Assembly: GCF_014652875.1 (NCBI RefSeq)
Contig: NZ_BMZQ01000002.1
Coordinates: 620,001-684,000 of the forward strand
Origin: Tianweitania populi
GTDB lineage: Bacteria > Pseudomonadota > Alphaproteobacteria > Rhizobiales > Rhizobiaceae
DNA length: 64,000 nucleotides
Direction of reading: 5' to 3'
Part shown: positions 1-7,418 of the stretch, one piece after another
How positions within the stretch are numbered: the stretch's first letter is position 1
Layout of the letters: every line of letters starts with the position of its first letter
Position numbers and translations under genes: made by a program
The notes under the pieces: model-generated
Database searches by the model: none
What the model was told of the DNA's origin: nothing
What the model saw: the letters and a program-made list of their open reading frames with translations, nothing else

Positions 1-63
1 TTCAACCACATACCGCCCGATGAAGCCGCAGCCTCCCGTCACCAATACCTTCTGCACGTGCAC
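1..63 (-). CDS. NAD-dependent epimerase/dehydratase, N-terminal fragment cut by window edge
   Basis: Read leftwards from a GTG at 63 (or the GTG at 57), the minus strand encodes VHVQKVLVTGGCGFIGRYVV, which contains the GxxGxxG nucleotide-binding loop that opens extended short-chain dehydrogenases such as UDP-glucose 4-epimerases. An AAGGAG ribosome-binding site lies just upstream, 4 bases from the first GTG and 10 from the second, so the second may be the true start. Only about 20 residues are inside the window, so the substrate cannot be named. It is divergent from the UDP-glucose dehydrogenase gene, which fits a sugar-nucleotide pathway continuing to the left. Confidence 0.8.
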   Translation of the reverse strand, partial: MHVQKVLVTGGCGFIGRYVVE

Positions 64-383
64 GTCGCTCCTTCGTGGCCTGAGCTTCCACAACTAGGAA
101 GAAGGCAAATTGTTCATAGCTGCCGCGATGGCTCTGCAGCCCTCAGGAAAGTTCAACACGTTGATGAACAAAGCCCTCGTTCCCTAGTTTAGAGCATTCA
201 TAAGAGCTGGGAAGGTTGCGGTGCAAATCTGCTGGCAAGGCCGGCAGGAGCTTGTTGAAGCGGGAGACGGTAAGGGGCGCAGCCGGCTCGTTCAGCCAAA
301 TGGCAGCTATGAGTTGGACAAGTCTGGTTTGAAGTACAAGTTGCATCATAGGCGCTACAACCTTGGATGCTGAAGGACAGTGC
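64..383. promoter_or_regulatory. Divergent intergenic region between epimerase and UDP-glucose dehydrogenase
   Basis: This 320-base stretch has no convincing gene and is visibly richer in A/T than the flanking coding DNA. It must carry the promoters for the leftward epimerase gene and the rightward operon. A weak candidate near 330-355 (TTGAAG, then ATAGGC about 16 bases later) could serve the rightward operon, but neither box is close to consensus. No clear inverted repeat was seen. Confidence 0.4.
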
Positions 384-1775
384 ATGAGGCTTTCGATCAT
401 CGGCGCGGGCTATGTCGGACTGACAACAGGCGCCTGCTTGGCAGAACTTGGCCATCACGTGATCTGCATCGACATGAACGAAGAGCGGGTGGCGAGGCTG
501 CGGGACGGTGAGGTGCCGATCTACGAGCCTGATCTTCATGATTTGATGACATCCAATATCGGAGCCGGCCGTCTCTTCTTTAGCGCCGATACTGCGACAA
601 GCGTTGCCGATGCTGATGCCGTCTTCATCGCGGTCGGGACGCCGTCTCTTGTTGATGGCGATATCGACCTGTCCTTCGTTCAGGAAGCGGCGCGCGGCAT
701 TGCCAAGGTGATCAAGCCGAACTGCGTGGTAGTGGTGAAATCGACCGTTGTCGTCGGCACCTGCAAGGCGTTGCGCGAGATCATTGCGGAAGAACGCGGT
801 GCACTGGATTTCTCGATCGCTTCCAATCCCGAATTCTTACGCGAAGGCACGGCTGTCAGCGACTTCCTCGAGCCGGAGCGTGTGGTGTTCGGATCGGACG
901 ATCCGCGTGCCTGCGCGGTCTTGGAACAGATCTACAAGCCGCTGGCCGATCGCGGCGTAACCGTGATGCGCACCAGCAACGCCAATGCCGAGTTGATCAA
1001 GTACTCCGCCAACGCCTTTCTGGCCTTGAAGATCGGCTTCATCAACGATGTCGCCAACCTCTGCGAACAGGTCGGCGGGGATGTTTCGGCGGTGGCTGCG
1101 GGCATTGGGCTGGACAGCCGCATCGGGTCTGCCTTTCTGTCGGCTGGTCCGGGCTTTGGCGGTTCGTGCTTTCCCAAGGACACCCGCGCTTTCGCCGCCA
1201 CCGGCCGCAAGCACGACGCGCCGCAAGGGCTGATCGAAACGCTGATCGAGGGTAACGAGGCGCGCTCGCAGATGCTGGCGGAACGCGTGCTGGCGGAGCT
1301 TGGATCCGATGCTGATGGTGCGACGATTGCGGTGCTCGGCTTGGCGTTCAAGGCCAACACCGACGATACACGGGAATCGCCAAGCCTTGCCCTTATCCCC
1401 TGGCTGCAGAAAGCCGGCTGCCGCATCAAGGCGCATGACCCGAAGGCGATGATGGAAGCCGCCAAGCAGCTCGACGACATTTCCTTCTGCGAAGACGCTT
1501 ATGACGCCGCGAAGGATTCCGACGGCGTGATCGTGCTGACGGAATGGGACGAGTATCGCCGGCTCGATCTTGCCAGGCTTGCCGGCACTATGCGCGGCTC
1601 GCTATTGGCTGATTATCGCAATCTGTGGCTTCCGTCCGACATGACCGATCTCGATCTGACTTATCTCAGCATTGGCCGCCCCACCATCCACCATGCCAGC
1701 GGGACCGCGATGGTGGCGAAACCGGCGGCGCGTAAGGTCGAGCGCTCGATCGCGGCCGGTTCTTCCGCAGGCTGA
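384..1775 (+). CDS. ugd: UDP-glucose 6-dehydrogenase
   Basis: A cytosolic enzyme that oxidises UDP-glucose to UDP-glucuronate with two NAD+. The 463-residue protein has the N-terminal Rossmann loop GAGYVGL (residues 7-13), the central dimer region, and the catalytic-cysteine motif GFGGSCFPKDTRA with Cys262. The C-terminal UDP-binding domain contains GLAFKANTDDTRESPS. The ATG at 384 is chosen because GAAGGA sits six bases upstream and the protein then begins MRLSIIGAGYVG; an in-frame TTG at 363 would add seven unlikely residues. It heads an operon with the next two genes (5-base gap, then an overlap). The C-terminal ~20 residues are basic and low-complexity. The family also includes GDP-mannose dehydrogenase, but the genes around it favour UDP-glucose. 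Confidence 0.93.
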   Translation: MRLSIIGAGYVGLTTGACLAELGHHVICIDMNEERVARLRDGEVPIYEPDLHDLMTSNIGAGRLFFSADTATSVADADAVFIAVGTPSLVDGDIDLSFVQEAARGIAKVIKPNCVVVVKSTVVVGTCKALREIIAEERGALDFSIASNPEFLREGTAVSDFLEPERVVFGSDDPRACAVLEQIYKPLADRGVTVMRTSNANAELIKYSANAFLALKIGFINDVANLCEQVGGDVSAVAAGIGLDSRIGSAFLSAGPGFGGSCFPKDTRAFAATGRKHDAPQGLIETLIEGNEARSQMLAERVLAELGSDADGATIAVLGLAFKANTDDTRESPSLALIPWLQKAGCRIKAHDPKAMMEAAKQLDDISFCEDAYDAAKDSDGVIVLTEWDEYRRLDLARLAGTMRGSLLADYRNLWLPSDMTDLDLTYLSIGRPTIHHASGTAMVAKPAARKVERSIAAGSSAG

Positions 1776-1780
1776 GCAGC

Positions 1781-2776
1781 ATGTCCAAGAACGAACAAGC
1801 CGCAGCATCGCGCGGCACGATGAAGGCCGCTGTCGTGACCGGCGCCGGCCAGATGCAGGTGGATCAGGTCGCCATCCCCGAGCCGAAGGTCGGCGAGATC
1901 CTCATCCGGCTGGAGGGTACAGGCGTCTGCGCATCCAATCTCGGCCCTTGGAGCGGTCCGGACTGGATGCAGTTTCCGACCGAACCCGGCGGTCTCGGCC
2001 ATGAAGGCTGGGGCGTGGTCGAAGCGCTTGGCGCGGACGTCACTGGCTTTGCCGTCGGTGACCGCGTGGCCGCGCTGTCGCAGCACGCTTATGCCGCCTA
2101 CGACACGGTGCCGGCCGAGATGGCAGTTCATTTGCCGGATTCGCTTTCCGGACAACCATTCCCAGGCGAGCCGCTGGGCTGCGCCATGAACATCTTCCGC
2201 CGTGCTGAGATCGAGGCCGGGCAGACGGTGGCGATCATCGGCATCGGCTTTCTTGGCGCATTGCTGACGCAGCTGGCTTCCAAGGCCGGCGCGCGCGTCA
2301 TTGCCATCTCGCGCAGACCGTTCTCGCTGGAGTTCGCAAAAGCGATGGGGGCGGCCGAGGTAATTCCTATGGAGGATCATTGGGCGATCATCGAACAGGT
2401 GAAGCAGCTGACGGATGGCCGTTTCTGCGACCGCGCGATCGAGGCCGTCGGGAAGCAGTGGCCACTTGATTTAGCCGGCGAATTAACGATGGAGCGCGGC
2501 CGCTTGATTGTCGCAGGGTATCATCAGGATGGACCCCGTCAGGTCAACATGCAGATGTGGAACTGGCGCGGGCTGGACGTGATCAATGCGCATGAGCGCG
2601 ATCCCGCGATCTATATGCGCGGCATGCGCGAGGCGGTGGATGCGGTGGTCAGCGGCCGCCTCGATCCGACGCCGCTTTATACGCATACCTATCCCCTCGA
2701 AGAGCTCGGCACGGCGCTGAACGCGACACGCGACCGTCCGGAAGGCTTCCTCAAGGCACTGGTGGTGCCGCGATGA
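1781..2776 (+). CDS. Zinc-type medium-chain dehydrogenase (MDR superfamily)
   Basis: A 331-residue MDR oxidoreductase. The catalytic zinc site is visible: the cysteine in GVCASN near residue 47, GHEGWG, and the cysteine in PLGCAMN. The cofactor loop is GIGFLG. The four-cysteine structural-zinc loop of classical alcohol dehydrogenases is missing, as in some polyol and sugar dehydrogenases. In GVCASN an Asn replaces the usual Asp/Ser after the catalytic cysteine. An internal ATG (MKAAVVTG, residue 14) is a possible alternative start. The gene lies between ugd and a Gfo/Idh/MocA gene, so a sugar, cyclitol or glycoside substrate is likely. The exact substrate cannot be read from the sequence. Confidence 0.8.
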   Translation: MSKNEQAAASRGTMKAAVVTGAGQMQVDQVAIPEPKVGEILIRLEGTGVCASNLGPWSGPDWMQFPTEPGGLGHEGWGVVEALGADVTGFAVGDRVAALSQHAYAAYDTVPAEMAVHLPDSLSGQPFPGEPLGCAMNIFRRAEIEAGQTVAIIGIGFLGALLTQLASKAGARVIAISRRPFSLEFAKAMGAAEVIPMEDHWAIIEQVKQLTDGRFCDRAIEAVGKQWPLDLAGELTMERGRLIVAGYHQDGPRQVNMQMWNWRGLDVINAHERDPAIYMRGMREAVDAVVSGRLDPTPLYTHTYPLEELGTALNATRDRPEGFLKALVVPR

Positions 2777-3768
2777 ATGCTGCCAAGCAACGCGTCGGCT
2801 TCCTTGGCGTCGGCTGGATTGGCCGGCAACGGATGCAGGGGATCATTGATACGGGCGTCGTTGAGGTTGTGGCCCTCGCTGATCCTTCGCCGGAGATGAC
2901 GGACGAAGCCGCCAAGCTCGTGCCAGGAGCCGCCATCGGCGCTATGCTGGACGACGTGCTGGCGCAGGATCTCGACGGGCTGGTGATCGCCACGCCCAGC
3001 GCCTTGCATGCGGATCAATCCATTGCGGCGCTGAAGGCCGGCGTCGCCGTGTTCTGCCAGAAGCCGCTTGGGCGTTCAGCCCGCGAAGTGCAGGCGGTGA
3101 TCGATGCGGCGCGGGATGCCGATCGGCTGCTTGGCGTCGACTTCTCCTATCGCTTCACCGCCGGCGTTCAGGCGATCCGAGAACTGGTGCAAGGCGGCGA
3201 ACTCGGCGACATCCGCGCGATCGATCTCACCTTCCACAACGCCTACGGTCCGGGTAAGCCGTGGTTTTATGACCGCAGTCTCTCCGGTGGCGGCTGTTTG
3301 ATCGATCTCGGCGTGCACCTCATCGATCTGGCGCTTTGGGTGCTCGACTTTCCTGAGGTCAGCGACGTTAGCGGGCATCTTCTGTCCGACGGCAAGCTGC
3401 TCCATGCCAACCCGGAAGCCGTCGAGGATTACGCCGTGGCTTCGTTCCGCTTGGGCACCAGCACGATCGTGCGGATTGCCTGTTCGTGGCAATTGCAGGC
3501 GGGGCAGGAAGCGGTGATTTCGGCTGCGTTCTATGGTGCGCAAGGTGGGGCGGAACTGCGTAACGTCGACGGCTCGTTCTATGATTTCACGGCCAAACGC
3601 TTCCGCGGCACATCGAGCGAGACGCTGGTGTCGCCGCCTGACGAGTGGGGCGTACGAGCGGCTCAGGATTGGGCGGAGCGGCTTGCGCGCAGCAAAAGCT
3701 TCGACCACCAAGCCGAGCGGATCGTGGATGTGTCCAGGGTTCTCGACCGCATCTACGGCATCACATGA
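2773..3768 (+). CDS. Gfo/Idh/MocA-family oxidoreductase
   Basis: A 331-residue NAD(P)-dependent dehydrogenase of the family that includes inositol 2-dehydrogenase and glucose-fructose oxidoreductase. The N-terminal Rossmann loop is GVGWIG (residues 12-17). The family's EKP motif reads CQKPLG, so Gln replaces the usual Glu. The second domain carries GGGCLIDLGVHLIDLALW, which includes the conserved Asp and His of the active site. Its ATG overlaps the stop of the MDR gene (ATGA), implying translational coupling. Two dehydrogenases from different families made together, beside inositol-phosphate synthase, suggest successive or reversible oxidation at a ring carbon. This is inference, and no substrate is assigned. 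Confidence 0.85.
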   Translation: MNAAKQRVGFLGVGWIGRQRMQGIIDTGVVEVVALADPSPEMTDEAAKLVPGAAIGAMLDDVLAQDLDGLVIATPSALHADQSIAALKAGVAVFCQKPLGRSAREVQAVIDAARDADRLLGVDFSYRFTAGVQAIRELVQGGELGDIRAIDLTFHNAYGPGKPWFYDRSLSGGGCLIDLGVHLIDLALWVLDFPEVSDVSGHLLSDGKLLHANPEAVEDYAVASFRLGTSTIVRIACSWQLQAGQEAVISAAFYGAQGGAELRNVDGSFYDFTAKRFRGTSSETLVSPPDEWGVRAAQDWAERLARSKSFDHQAERIVDVSRVLDRIYGIT

Positions 3769-3772
3769 AAAA

Positions 3773-3794
3773 GGAGCGCGCTGCGCTCCCTTTT
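3773..3794. terminator. Bidirectional terminator between convergent operons
   Basis: A perfect 7-bp stem, GGAGCGC/GCGCTCC with a 3-base loop, is preceded by AAAAA and followed by CTTTTCTTT. It can therefore end both the rightward ugd operon and the leftward inositol-synthase operon. Confidence 0.85.
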
Positions 3795-3815
3795 CTTTGT
3801 AGCTCGCTGCCCGGA

Positions 3816-4751
3816 TCAAACCAGAGCGGGCATAGGGGCCGGTGTCGGCTCGCTGCGCTTGGAGGCGCCGGCGTAGCGGCGTGTCATGGCCGCGCAGAAT
3901 TCGGCGAACTCTTCCGGCACCTGCGGCGCGCTGGAATGATGCGGGGCGATGCCGCGATGTTCGGGCGTGAAGCAGTAGGTCACCGTCACGTCGAAATCGG
4001 CGAGCGCTTCCATCTGCTTGTCGAACCAGTCGAGCGCGTTGGGGCGGAAGCTGTCAGCCCAGGAAATACCGGTGCGCAGATAGGTCACGCCCAGACGCTT
4101 CATCCAGGCCACGGCGTCTTCCAGGCGGTGGTCATGATAATGGAACCACTGCACGACGCCCATGTCAGGCGTGAGCTCGGCAAAAGCTTCAGCGGCTGGC
4201 TTCGGTGTGCCGTCCTGGCGCAGAAGGCCCATGTAGAAGTGGCGGTAGTAGGAGGAGCCCTCCGCTTCGCGATGACGCGTGGTCGCTTCCCATTCGCGCG
4301 GCAGATCGTAGAGCGAATACCAGTGAATGCGCGGCGCCTGACCTTTAAGAAGCTCGGCCGTGCGCTTGATGCCCCAATGCTGCACTTCCTCGGCGCCAAA
4401 GGTCGAGATGCCGACCTCGCTGACCCAAACCGGCAAATGGGTCAGCGCCCGAATTTCCTGCACCTTCTGCGGCCATTCGCCGATCTGCCACAGGTTCCAG
4501 TCGAGCGGGAAACCGTGCACGGCAACCGCGTCGACATGGTCGAGCACGCCAAAATCCTTCATTCGGTTGATGAAGATCGGATCGATCGGCGAGATGCCGC
4601 CCAGCACGCGTGTCAGGCCCGGCGCTTCGGCGGCGATCGCCTGGCCTGCGAGCTTGGCCATGTCAGCAAATTTCGACCAATCCGGATCGACTTCGGGATC
4701 CCAATGCGACTTGTTGTTGGGTTCGTTCCAGATCATCGCCGCTTCGATCAC
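3816..4751 (-). CDS. Glycoside hydrolase, clan A type, apparently circularly permuted
   Basis: A 311-residue cytosolic protein (no signal peptide) resembling GH39/GH5-type beta-glycosidases. It begins with MIEAAMIWNEPNN, the strand-4 acid/base motif (Glu10), and has the strand-7 nucleophile motif VWVSEVG (Glu112). The segment that should come first in a TIM barrel is at the end: residues 196-294 read as strand 1 (GVVQWF), strand 2 (VTYLRTGISW), strand 3 (VTVTYCFTP) and helix 3 (EEFAEFCAAMTRRYA). In the canonical order these would run straight into the NEP strand. The last ~17 residues are a Pro/Ala-rich tail. The start overlaps the methyltransferase stop (ATGA), so no missing N-terminal half is hidden upstream. 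It is fourth in the inositol-synthase operon and may trim or transfer a glycoside. Substrate unknown. Confidence 0.75.
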   Translation of the reverse strand: MIEAAMIWNEPNNKSHWDPEVDPDWSKFADMAKLAGQAIAAEAPGLTRVLGGISPIDPIFINRMKDFGVLDHVDAVAVHGFPLDWNLWQIGEWPQKVQEIRALTHLPVWVSEVGISTFGAEEVQHWGIKRTAELLKGQAPRIHWYSLYDLPREWEATTRHREAEGSSYYRHFYMGLLRQDGTPKPAAEAFAELTPDMGVVQWFHYHDHRLEDAVAWMKRLGVTYLRTGISWADSFRPNALDWFDKQMEALADFDVTVTYCFTPEHRGIAPHHSSAPQVPEEFAEFCAAMTRRYAGASKRSEPTPAPMPALV

Positions 4752-5539
4752 GCGCGGTCTCCTTTTGCGGGGTACACCGCTTCTGCGCCATAAGGGCGAT
4801 CAGTCGTGCGGCAGATATAAACTTCCTGTTCCGGATGCGCCTCGATCCGAAAACCGGCGCTGCGCAGCATGGCTTCCATGCCGGCGCGGTTGGGCACCCA
4901 CCAGTTGGTGGGATCATCAGCATAGCGATGCTCGATAAAAGACATGTGCGGAAAAGCGGGATCGTCGAACAGCTTGGTGTTCTCGAAAGGATAGTTTTCC
5001 GCCACCTCGGCCACATCCTTGCTGCCGCGCTGCATGGATTGAAACACCAGCAGATCATCGGCAACATGCTCGCGGATCAGGTCGAGCGCGAGCAGTGGGT
5101 GGCGCAGATGATAGAGCACGCCCATGAACAGCACGACATCGAACTTTTCGCCGAGCTTGCCGACATCATAAACCGACAGCTGACGGAACTCGATATCGGC
5201 GCCCTCGACCTCGGCCACGAAGCGCGCCTGCGCCAGATAGGCGTCGTCGAAATCGACACCCAACACGCGCTCAGCGCCGCGGCGTTTCATTTCGAGCGAG
5301 TAGAAGCCGCCATTGCAGCCAATATCGAGCACCGTCTTGCCGGTCAGATCGGCCGGGATCGCATCGGCGAACTTGCGGAATTTCTGTCGGGGATAATTTC
5401 CCAGGAAATGATCGGGCGCCGTCAGTTGTCCCTGAAGATCGATATTGTGAAACCAAGGGCCGAGCTCTCTGATGCGGCCCTCTATTTCGCTGCTTGAAAG
5501 CGACAAACCCAATCTCCTTTTCGCGCCTGTTTCACTCAA
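4748..5539 (-). CDS. SAM-dependent methyltransferase, CmoB/DUF1698-like (TIGR04290 type)
   Basis: A 263-residue class I methyltransferase. An N-terminal helical segment with WFHNIDL and the GNYPRQKF region leads into motif I, VLDIGCNGGFYSLEMKRRGA, followed by GVDFDDAYL, FDVVLFMGVLYHLRHP and a C-terminal NWWVPN segment. This layout is shared with tRNA carboxymethyltransferase CmoB. The position in a sugar/inositol operon makes a small-molecule or glycan O-methyltransferase more likely than a tRNA enzyme. It resembles what I recall as the TIGR04290 family, but that match was not tested. It sits 39 bases after the phosphatase gene and overlaps the glycosidase by 4 bases. Confidence 0.8.
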   Translation of the reverse strand: MSETGAKRRLGLSLSSSEIEGRIRELGPWFHNIDLQGQLTAPDHFLGNYPRQKFRKFADAIPADLTGKTVLDIGCNGGFYSLEMKRRGAERVLGVDFDDAYLAQARFVAEVEGADIEFRQLSVYDVGKLGEKFDVVLFMGVLYHLRHPLLALDLIREHVADDLLVFQSMQRGSKDVAEVAENYPFENTKLFDDPAFPHMSFIEHRYADDPTNWWVPNRAGMEAMLRSAGFRIEAHPEQEVYICRTTDRPYGAEAVYPAKGDRA

Positions 5540-5578
5540 GAAAAGGCTAGGCGCTTCATTTTAGGTGGCAAGTTCGCC

Positions 5579-6178
5579 TCATGCGATCGTCTCGTTCAGC
5601 CATAGAAGCCTGGCACCCCAATCCCCCCATACGATCGGGGTGATGGAGGCTGGGCTGATATCAAAGCGATGGACATGGCCAAGCGGCAGATCCAGCACGT
5701 GGCAAACAACGGCTTTGATGATGTCGGCGTGGGTGACGAGCACCACCGCACCGTCTGCGCGGAGGGACGCCGCGTCAGACAAAGCCGCAACCGCCCGCGC
5801 TTGAACCTCGCTCATGCTTTCGCCGCCGGCCGTTCTCGCCGTTCCGCGCTGCTCGTTCCATTGAACCCAGGCAGGGTCGCAGTTGAGCGCGTCCCAGGTC
5901 TTGCCAGACCAGGCATCGCCAAAATCGATCTCGTCCAGCCGCTCGTCGGTCCTAACGGTCAAACCATAGGCCAACGCTACGGCTGAAGCCGTTTCCTGCG
6001 TGCGCTCGCGCGGGCTGGCGATCACCGCATCGAAGCGCTCGCGACCCATGCGCTGTCCCAGACGCTCTGCCTGCGCCCTGCCCTCCACGCCCAGCCGGAT
6101 ACCGGGGGTGCGACCGGCTAGAAAACTGCCGACATTGTCATGCGCGGCATGACGGACGAGGAAGATCGTCGTGGTCAC
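5579..6178 (-). CDS. Histidine phosphatase (phosphoglycerate mutase-like)
   Basis: A 199-residue protein with the catalytic FLVRHAAHD motif at residues 6-14 (RHG family variant RHA), the conserved [11 protein letters not shown] arginine block, and the second catalytic histidine in [13 protein letters not shown]. Its size and motifs fit the small actinobacterial-like phosphomutase/phosphatase group rather than true mutases. It overlaps the end of the inositol-1-phosphate synthase gene by 4 bases. An obvious hypothesis is that it dephosphorylates inositol phosphate to free inositol, taking the place of a classical inositol monophosphatase, of which none is seen here. That role is inferred from context only. 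Confidence 0.85.
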   Translation of the reverse strand: MTTTIFLVRHAAHDNVGSFLAGRTPGIRLGVEGRAQAERLGQRMGRERFDAVIASPRERTQETASAVALAYGLTVRTDERLDEIDFGDAWSGKTWDALNCDPAWVQWNEQRGTARTAGGESMSEVQARAVAALSDAASLRADGAVVLVTHADIIKAVVCHVLDLPLGHVHRFDISPASITPIVWGDWGARLLWLNETIA

Positions 6179-7293
6179 TGGGGCGAACCGGCTGCTGATC
6201 CAGCTCCGGCAGGCTCATTCTCACCGCCGATGAAGGCAAGCGTGCGCTCGCGTGCCTCGGCATCCGTGAACTGCTGCGGCGGCGACTTCATGAAGTAGCT
6301 GGACGGCCCCGTCAGCGTGCCGCCGATGCCGCGATCCATCGCGAGCTTGGCGCAACGCACGGCATCGATCACCACGCCGGCGGAATTGGGCGAATCCCAC
6401 ACTTCCAGCTTGAGCTCGGCATTGAGTGGAACGCCGCCGAAAGTGGTGCCTTCCAGACGGATATAGGCCCATTTACGATCGGTGAGCCATGGCACGTGGT
6501 CGCTGGGGCCGACGTGAACATTGCCGGGTTCGAGCGGCACGTCGATCTGGCTGGTGACGGCTTGGGTCTTGGAAATCTTCTTCGATTCCAGCCGCTCCCG
6601 CTCCAGCATGTTGAGGAAGTCGGTGTTGCCGCCGAAATTCAGCTGGTATGTGCGGTCCAGCCTCACGCCGCGCTCGCGGAACAGATTGGCCAGCATGCGG
6701 TGCACGATTGTGGCGCCCACCTGGCTCTTGATGTCGTCGCCGATGATCGGCACGCCCTTGTCGGCAAAACGCTGCTGCCAATCCGGCTGCGAGGCGATGA
6801 AGACGGGGATGCAGTTGACCAGCGCGACGCCGGCTTCCAGCGCCTGCTCGGCATAGAACTCGCTGGCCTTCTGCGAGCCGACCGGCAGATAGGACACCAG
6901 AACGTCGGCGCCGCTCTGGCGCAGGATTTCCGCCACGTCGACAACAGGTTCGGACGACTCTGTGACCGTGTCTTCGAGATAACGGCCGATCCCATCCATG
7001 GTCGGGCCACGCTGAACCGTTACGCCGGTTTTTTCGACGCCGGCAAACTTGAATGTGTTGTTGGGCTCCGCGAAAATCGCATCCGAAACGTCCCGGCCGA
7101 CCTTGGTGTCCGCGACATCAAAGGCGCAGCAAATCTCCACATCGCCGACATGGTATCCCCCGAGGTCGACATTCATCAGGCCAGGAACGGGTTCGTTGCC
7201 GCTCGCTTCACGATAATAGTTCAGACCCTGAACGAGAGAGGACGCACAATTGCCGACGCCGACGATTGCGACACGGACTTTTCTGGAACCCAT
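6175..7293 (-). CDS. ino1: myo-Inositol-1-phosphate synthase
   Basis: Converts glucose 6-phosphate to 1L-myo-inositol 1-phosphate in an NAD-dependent isomerisation. The 372-residue protein is the short, actinobacterial-type form. It has the N-terminal [16 protein letters not shown] nucleotide loop, [24 protein letters not shown], and [12 protein letters not shown] in the catalytic domain. I place the start at the ATG at 7293 ([12 protein letters not shown]) because this matches the family N-terminus; an in-frame ATG at 7323 would add ten residues and has no better ribosome-binding site. It leads the minus-strand operon with phosphatase, methyltransferase and glycosidase, and diverges from the phosphoribosyltransferase-kinase gene across ~125 bases. 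Confidence 0.93.
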   Translation of the reverse strand: MGSRKVRVAIVGVGNCASSLVQGLNYYREASGNEPVPGLMNVDLGGYHVGDVEICCAFDVADTKVGRDVSDAIFAEPNNTFKFAGVEKTGVTVQRGPTMDGIGRYLEDTVTESSEPVVDVAEILRQSGADVLVSYLPVGSQKASEFYAEQALEAGVALVNCIPVFIASQPDWQQRFADKGVPIIGDDIKSQVGATIVHRMLANLFRERGVRLDRTYQLNFGGNTDFLNMLERERLESKKISKTQAVTSQIDVPLEPGNVHVGPSDHVPWLTDRKWAYIRLEGTTFGGVPLNAELKLEVWDSPNSAGVVIDAVRCAKLAMDRGIGGTLTGPSSYFMKSPPQQFTDAEARERTLAFIGGENEPAGAGSAAGSPQ

Positions 7294-7418
7294 ACAATTC
7301 CCGATCACCGGAGCTAAGTACATGGCTCAACATTGTAGGGCCCTGGATTGTTCCTTCCAGCCGCCCAGCAAATCGCACTGACATTGCCCGTCACGATGAG
7401 ACGGCAGAAGGCTTGACC

